Source of the DNA: Tetrastigma voinierianum
Taxonomy: Eukaryota; Streptophyta; Magnoliopsida; Vitales; Vitaceae
Direction: 5' to 3'
Assembly (NCBI GenBank): GCA_016808115.1
Contig: JAEQBH010001391.1
Coordinates: 62,001-126,000, forward strand
Length of the DNA: 64,000 bases
Part shown: piece by piece, positions 57,552-64,000 of the stretch
Layout of the letters: each line of letters starts with the position of its first letter
Numbering within the stretch: the first letter of the stretch is position 1
Notes under the pieces: model-generated
Databases searched by the model: none
What the model was told of the DNA's origin: nothing
Seen by the model: only the letters and a program-made list of their open reading frames with translations
Made by a program: the position numbers and the translations under genes

Positions 57552-57800
57552 AGGCCCGCCCATAAGCCTATCCTAGTCCCGCCCCTGATAGCCCACCTAA
57601 TATTTATGTTATTCTTTTTAAATACATTAACTTTATTTATAATATGTATTTTATTAAAAGTTTATTATATAAGTCAAATATAGTTGGTGCATTAAATTTT
57701 AAGCAAGAGAAAGGGGTTAAAATTTAAAAAAAAATGGTTTAATTATTAGGCTGATCAAGCTCGCCAGCCTTGGTCTCGCCATGCCTGCCTAGTACAAGAC
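57552..57800. repeat. MITE-like segment
   Basis: About 250 bp with an AT-rich centre and GC-rich ends that are roughly inverted copies: AGGCCCGCCCATAAGCC..CCTGATAGCCCACC on the left and GGCTGATCAAGCTCGCC..GCCTGCCTAGT on the right. The shape fits a small non-autonomous DNA transposon, but the ends match only partly and no target duplication is clear. Confidence 0.3.
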
Positions 57801-59235
57801 CCGTTGTAATGCCCCAAAATTTGGGGGTCGTTTATCATCCATCAACCCACGGAAAGCTTGTGGATATCGTGTAACTCGATACCACACCGTTGTGTCCCAT
57901 TTACCGAGATCCATAATTTAACAAACATCAGACAGAGTCATCTTTGTATGTGGAGCTCTATCCAAAACTCAACCTGTACAATAAAAAAATCACATGACTC
58001 ATCCGAGGTCCAATATTACACAATGACCGCACTGGGTTCATTTATGAGGAAAAGTTGACCATACCAGGTCCATTTATCCACATTCATGTAAAAACATTGA
58101 AGGCTGTCTTAAAACAGTCCATATGAGTTCAATTACAACTCCTTTACATAAAAATATAAGTCAAAACTAGTTTGTTCCAAAACTTTACAATAAAAATTAT
58201 AACCACAAGCTCCGCTTTCTTTACCCTTGCAAATTCGAATTCAGACGCCCACCGGGCGTATATTCATCACCTCACGCCCAGTAGAGTAATTCCTACAGAG
58301 GCTACTCCCTACTTAAGTGCACATGCAATGTTCACCTTTGACAATTTACATTCCCATCAACAATTCCAAGTAAGAATATGCAATCCTAGGTTGAAATCGT
58401 ACATGCCATGCCATGAAATGAGATGAGACTCACTCATTCACCATACCCTGAGTCTTTATCGACTCCTATCACACAATGCAATGCCAATGTGTGATAAAAC
58501 CCGTCATTGATGGATTACATCTAATGATCATTTTCAAAACAAAATTCATTTGTTAAAAAACCAAAATGCGTTGGATGTTACACTCAAATTATCCTTTTAT
58601 ATTCAAAACCATGTGTCTTTTGTGGGCAGTGGATTTTGGAGTCTCACCATAGGCTTCGCACCCCTTTTACACTTTTTGGACTTTCACCATTGAAGTGTAA
58701 TGAACCAGTAACCGGGTCTTGCACTCGAGGGAGTGTCTAGCCCTTCTTGCTATTACACGACACAAGTTTTCAATTTCATGCAACCGTGCCACTCTATTCA
58801 ACTTCGTTCAACGGTATCGAGCCCACCCATTAATCACCAAGTGAGGTGATTGATTTCAACCACGCACTCACACCCATGAAATGCGATATTCCCGTGCATA
58901 ATGCAATGTGATGAACCATTGCATGTCAATGTCATGCTACATATGTAATGAATGCCATATGGACAATATAAAACCATACATTTTACCATGTATCATGGAC
59001 AATTATATCACATGCATATAATTTCCATCACAAACGTTCATTTCAATGTCAATATGTAAGCACACATATATTAACATTCATCAAACAACAACAATCAAAC
59101 ATGTTATTACAAAATCAAGTAATAACAACCTTTACCCTCAAGGCCAAATGTGACATAAATGTTCACAAAACGGCCTACACAAAGGCCCAAAACCTACTCT
59201 AAACCGGCCATAAAACCGCCAAAAACCTTTAAACC

Positions 59236-59730
59236 GGCCATGAAACTACAATGTGGCCCTAACAACCCAAATTATTATTTTAATCCAAACAGTCCCTAAA
59301 CAATTTTTGGGACATACTATACACAACCACAAATCAATTCACAAAACCGGCCACAAACGAGCCACAAAATGGCCATTAAAGCCGTTTAAAATAGGCTAAA
59401 CAACCCCCTTAGGGCATCAATTAATAGTCCATATTATTATTTTTAATCCAAACAGTCCCTAAACAATTTTTGGGACATACTATACACAACCACAAATCAA
59501 TTCACCAAACTGGCCACAAACAGGCCGCAAAATGACCATTAAAGTCGTTTGAAATAGGCCAAACAGCCCCTTAGGGCATCAATTAACAGTCCGGATTATT
59601 CTTTTTAATCCAAATAGTCCCTAAACACTTCTTAGGACATTTTGGCACACACCAAAAATACTTACACAACCAATATAAAACTTCATTTAAAGCCGTTTAA
59701 CATTGTCCAAACAGCCCCTTAGGGCATCAA
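59236..59730. repeat. tandem repeat, period about 163 bp, 3 copies
   Basis: The phrase TAATCCAAACAGTCCCTAAA recurs at 59281, 59444 and (changed) 59606. The unit also contains GGCCACAAA, GCCGTTTAAAAT and CCTTAGGGCATCAATTAA. Copy 3 is the most diverged. Confidence 0.85.
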
Positions 59731-60531
59731 CACACAACAATTCCACCTTAAAACAACCCTAAGGTTGGAATTTCAGCCAAACAACCCTTAAAACCATGCT
59801 TTGAGCATGCCATAAACACTCCACAAATCGAGCCACAAAACTGGCCACAAATAAGCCATAATAACGACTTTAAACAGCCCATGAATAAGCCAAACAGGTC
59901 CTTAGGACCTCTACATAACATTCCCCCTAAAATTAGCCCCTTATGATGGAAATAAACCAGAGTAGGAAGAATCCCATCCTCTTAGAGCATAGTAGAATCG
60001 AAGGAGGTCTCGAGAATACCTCTTAATCCCAAAAAATATGATTTCCCCAAATCTCCTCTTTTGGATCTTCGGGGAAATCCTTCGTCTTTGGTACCCACGC
60101 ATAGCCCTCGTCAAGACGATGAACTTTTGTTCTTGGCTCGATGAATTATGACCAACGGAACTCTGTGGATCACTGACAAAAACTCTGATTTTTTTCTCTT
60201 CCTCTCTCTCTCACACGATCAAACCAATAGAATGTGAGATATTTTTGCCAAAATCTGATTTTAACCTCCTTTTTTTTCATTTGAAATACTTGGTCCATGT
60301 TGCGTTGCATGTCCACGACTTATTTAGGTCCGTTCACCCCAAACAATTTATTCGCTCCAAATTTTTAAGTCTAATTTATTTTAAATGAACTTTTCTTGAG
60401 TTGAAATTGAGAAGATGAGTGAGAATAACATGTTTTTCTTGATTGAATCAAGGATGAAAATCCGGCCCGTCTCATTTTGTGGGTGGCTTGTTTTTTGACC
60501 ATGTATAGTCAAGGGCAAACCCAAAGAAGCA

Positions 60532-60543
60532 AACATACATACA

Positions 60544-60616
<73 letters not shown>

Positions 60617-60633
60617 GTGTGTGTGTGTGTGTG
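60532..60633. repeat. compound microsatellite (CATA)n-(AT)n-(GT)n
   Basis: A run of about 10 CATA units, then about 20 AT units, then about 8 GT units. Confidence 0.95.
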
Positions 60634-61345
60634 AGGAGACTTTTTTTTATTATAACTTTTTTTCTTCGTAGGGTGAAAACACCAATAACCATAGCAGGGG
60701 GAATGTCTTGTTTTGTACTTATCTTTTTCTTTTTTATTTTTCTGGTACCTTACTCTGATATGATCGTGTTTAAAGAATCACTCTTAATGCGATTTATTGT
60801 GAAAACCTGCACGCGAACGAGGGCCAATGCATTATCGCACTCAATGGTGCAAGCCTAGAAATTTCTCTCGATCAAGGATGACAACGCGGATTACGCCGTT
60901 GAGTTAGTCTTATGAGATCTGTGGTATGCCATCAAATTTCATTGAATTTCGAGATGCCACTCTCCGTGATTTCGCGGGCGTCGCGAATCACAAGGTAACA
61001 CACGGCATAAGGGGGAGGAGGCGCAGCCATGGCACTAGAGTGGGGCACACTTGGCACCCGGGCGGGCTGAAGTGTCATGCCCCTGCCTTACCTAAATCGG
61101 CGGATGCAAGTAGGGCATGGAGAACACATGGTATTAGTTTTGCCATGTGTCAAAATGGTTGTTAGGTGTCCTACACCTATGTCAAACAAATTTCGGTGGA
61201 CAACATTTCATGGAGTAGGGAAGTGAAAGGAAAAGAAGAAAGAAGAAAAGAAAAGAAAAGAAGAAAGGAAAGAAAATAGGAGGAGTTGGTTTACACTCCA
61301 ACATGTAGGTTCTTTTCCTACTTGGGATATCCTTGTCTAGGGGCC

Positions 61346-64000
61346 ACTGATGAGTCAAAAACTCATTGAATTTTTAGTCCATTTTTCTGATTTTTCTTAC
61401 AATATACTGTCATTTTTATGCGTAAATACAGATTTATTTACCAAATTTATATTTACGTAAAATATAAAGTAGAAGTGAAAATTCCAAGACAATCGGCGAA
61501 AATGTATCAAGGGGCCTAGCAAAGTCGCTACAGAATCAAGGTCACACTAAAAGTGATGGCAAAGCAACAAAACTATCATGACATAAGAGAACTCATTGAT
61601 ACCAAATATGTGAGGAACTTCAAGGAAGATAATGTCGCGACATCAAGCAGGTCACTGTATGGTGCTAAATGGATCACAAATGCCCTCCAGACACCCCAAA
61701 GCGCACACGCGGTCAGATTCAATCAGCCCACTGGAATTTATGTCACGATAATAAGAAGGAGTCAGACATTAAAAATGTTAAGGCGACCAAGAAGAGGTCG
61801 CTGAGCAAGAGGGGCAGAATTGAAGTTACGACATATTTTTAAGGTCACGACATAAATTTCGACATGAAGGAAATGATTACACATGACCTAAATCTAATGC
61901 TGGTGATAAGGCAATGAAAGACAAACAATTTTAAGTCGCAACATGAGAAGGAGTCACCAGATCAATACCGGTCGACAACATAAATGAGGTCGCTGAGCAC
62001 ACTTTATAGGCCTACGACATAAAAATGCAGAGGAAAAAACAAATACAAATAAGTCAGACATCAAATCGAGGTCGCACATATATTCCAAACCAAGTGAAAC
62101 AAAGGAGGCTCCACAATTTAAATATAAAAGTGAAGGGAACTATCGAGACTTAGGAAATGAGGTCACATCAGATACGAAAAGCGGATCAAGCCGCGACATA
62201 CTCGAGGTCGCAACAAGAATTGCATTGAGCAAGGAAAATACTTGGTCGCGACCTAAATTCCAAGTCACAACAAGAAAACAAGTAACCCAGCAGTTCTGAG
62301 TCACAACCTGCTTAAAGGCTCGAGACAACTGAATGACGTCGCAACAGAAAAGAGGTCACGACATTGATCCCGGCCACTCTCGTAATTCCTAGTGAACAAG
62401 AAAATGAGGTCGCAGAACTAAAATATCATCGTACAACTAATAATTTATGTCGATCATAAAATCAACTTGGTAACCGAAGAAACAAGTTACTTACGAAACA
62501 TCATGTCATGGCTCAGCAATTACAGGAACAAGAGAAAGAAGGTTGCAACTAGTCTCGCGGCCACGAATCAATCCAATGCACTGCATTCATAACTTTACGT
62601 CACGATAAACTTCTAAAGTCGCGACCTGAAACAGTGAGCTGGGCCGTTGATTTTAAGGAAATCCACCTGGAGCCTTGGAATCAGGTCTAATTTCTAAAAG
62701 TTATAAATTGACGTACAGAGTTTTAGTAAAGTACAACTTTTTTTTTTGGGAACCCAGAACGGGGGAAGAAGAAAACTCATTGTATAATGTTTAGAATAGA
62801 TTTTCTTTTCTTTTCTTTTCTTGGATCTGAATCAACGATTTGTTAGAATGTTGAAGGTAGAAGCAAACTTTCATTTTCTTTACAATTTACCGCCTGAGTT
62901 TAAATAAAATTCAGACTTATTTCCTAATTGCTTCTTCACCACGAACTCCGCAGCGGTGCACCAATGCTCCAATGGCCGATCATAAATGCGCTTTTTCTCG
63001 TAGTTTGCTACTGTTAGTTTGAATGCATGTTGTTACAGTCTTTCTTGCATAAATCGAAGGAAGTATTCAATGTGGAACTTATTCACCATGTCTTTTTCAT
63101 ATAATATTTCCCAATAGTAGTTTCGAATACCCGCTCAAGGATCAGATCATGCTCGATTTCCAAGAGGCTCTGAAAGGACACAGAGATGGTGATTCTAAGA
63201 GTTAGAACATCTCCAATCAGGTAAGGTTTGACCATTATTGAAGAACTATTTGAGCCCGAGAGTTCACTTAGATAAATACCCAGTTCACTCATAATCGATG
63301 TCGAGGGACACATCAATTAAATCATCAGAGATTTCAATTTTAACTTCGAAAACTCTCGACCTCAGGTTAGCCGTGGATCCAATCAAGGGAAAGGAGATAT
63401 TCATTAGATTTTGCTAAGTCATCAATCATGTCAGAGAAATTCAGACAACCCCGAGTCAGAAGTAAGAAATCTGCAGTCTCAAGAAATGGGTATGAAGTAT
63501 TGAGAAAGAAAAATGCTCGAATCTTGTAAAGAATATGTTGAATATAAGTAGCTGATTAAACCCATGCCTTCAAGAGAACAGTGGATATTTAATCGTGAAT
63601 AAAAGGAAATCCAACTCAGAATATCAGGCATATATTCGATAAATCCAGATCCAAATTTAGGATTAAGTTTAAATGGGTTATAATGTAGAAGTTGACTGTT
63701 TCACAGTACTTCTTATTAGTGTTCATTTTTACAGAGAACTAATTCAGTCCAAATTAATTATAGTTTATATATATGTATTAGCTTATTTTTAATGTCCTAA
63801 GTTGTATATGTTATCTTTAAGACAATTATTCTTTAATTTTAGTTGACAAACTTCATCATCGAGGTTCAGATAGTATGGATCTTGAGTAGTTGGGGTAGTT
63901 GATTTTGAGAATCCAAATCAATATATGTGGGAATGATATCTGGACTTACATCCATTTTTTACTACTTGTATGACCTGTGCACTTGCAGTGTCATAGACTA
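61346..64000 (+). repeat. B-related LTR E, + strand, cut by the window end
   Basis: Starts TGATGAGTCAAAAACTCATT and aligns with the complement of the B LTR: TTAGTCCATTTTTCTGA near the start, then a GTCGCGAC-type cluster (61630-62640), TTTCTTTTCTTGGATCTGAA (about 62806-62830; complement of 55625-55690), and GGAATGATATCTGGACTTA near 63930 (complement of 54460-54490). It is therefore at least 2.65 kb of an LTR of the B superfamily in the opposite orientation. No internal region is in the window. Confidence 0.78.
61630..62640. promoter_or_regulatory. decayed GTCGCGAC motif cluster in LTR E
   Basis: Three exact GTCGCGAC (61634, 62245, 62618) among many variants: GTCACGAC, GTCGCAAC, GTCACAAC. Most variants differ by G-to-A or C-to-T at a CpG. 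Confidence 0.7.

Larger units (their letters stand above)
57809..61345. repeat. LTR-like stretch F, unclassified
   Basis: Starts TGTAATGCCCCAAAATTTGG, whose palindrome CCCCAAAATTTGGGG is typical of the first bases of long plant Ty3/gypsy LTRs. The 3.5 kb that follow have no gene. They hold a block with a GTGTAATGAACC and CACTCGAGGGAGTG pattern (58690-58735), a 163-bp tandem repeat (59236-59730), a microsatellite (60532-60633), and a purine tract (61224-61277). It is cut by LTR E at 61346. I infer a long LTR, but I cannot find its end or a primer site. Confidence 0.4.

Noticed and set aside
60381..60692. Open frames of 64 and 103 codons over the microsatellite
   Set aside because: The peptides are translations of (CATA)n and (AT)n repeats.
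1..64000. Host protein-coding genes, tRNA or rRNA genes
   Set aside because: No open frame without a retroelement explanation has recognisable family motifs, and no tRNA or rRNA signature was seen.

Overview
The window is plant nuclear DNA made almost entirely of nested LTR retrotransposons. The evidence for a flowering plant is Athila-type and Tat-type Ty3/gypsy gag-pol remnants, tRNA-Asp-type primer binding sites (TGGCGCCGTTGCCGGGGA and variants), and a third open reading frame that resembles the 'putative plant transposon protein' domain. I found no host gene, tRNA, rRNA or CRISPR. All coding regions are broken by stops, frameshifts or insertions, so they are entered as pseudogenes. The species cannot be read from the sequence.

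Layout. Element D (Tat-like, + strand) is the visible base layer. Its LTR end and primer site lie near 4626-5142 and its gag runs 5890-6389. The gag stops at CATTG (6385-6389) and resumes after a second CATTG (56927-56931), so everything from 6390 to 56926 is one insertion. That insertion is element B (Athila-like, - strand): 3' LTR on the left (6390-8349 plus 24227-25048), then ORF3, integrase, RNase H, RT, protease and gag, with the 5' LTR on the right (54152-56926). B is itself split twice. Its 3' LTR holds element A-minus (8350-24226), and the 5' LTR of A-minus holds element A2 (17738-24012, + strand, perfect ATTCT target duplication). Its integrase holds element C (30229-49050, Athila-like, - strand). 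C holds a solo A-family LTR (32887-34497) in its ORF3 and a complete short A-family element (39221-44985) in its RT. Left of D is the 3' end of another A-family element (1-4625). Right of D lie a MITE-like segment, an unclassified LTR-like stretch F (57809-61345), and the start of a B-related LTR on the + strand (E, 61346 to the window end).

The most interesting pattern is shared by the three families. Each carries dense clusters of its own short self-complementary CpG motif in its LTR, and families B and C carry the same motif again in the spacer between integrase and ORF3. The motifs are TTTCGC/GCGAAA half-sites for A, GTCGCGAC for B, and CGTCGCGACG or CGCCGCGACG for C. All contain TCGC/GCGA half-sites. 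ORF3 lies downstream of pol on the same strand in each family. A testable reading is that ORF3 is a family-specific DNA-binding or anti-silencing factor and the clusters are its targets, similar in logic to VANC and its motifs in Arabidopsis VANDAL elements. The clusters and their positions are seen directly; the function is inference.

The LTR starts also share a small hairpin (TGATTAGTGC...GCACTAATCA in A, TGATGAGT...ACTCAT in C and E). The sequence carries many small indels between copies, so boundaries are usually good to a few bases only.
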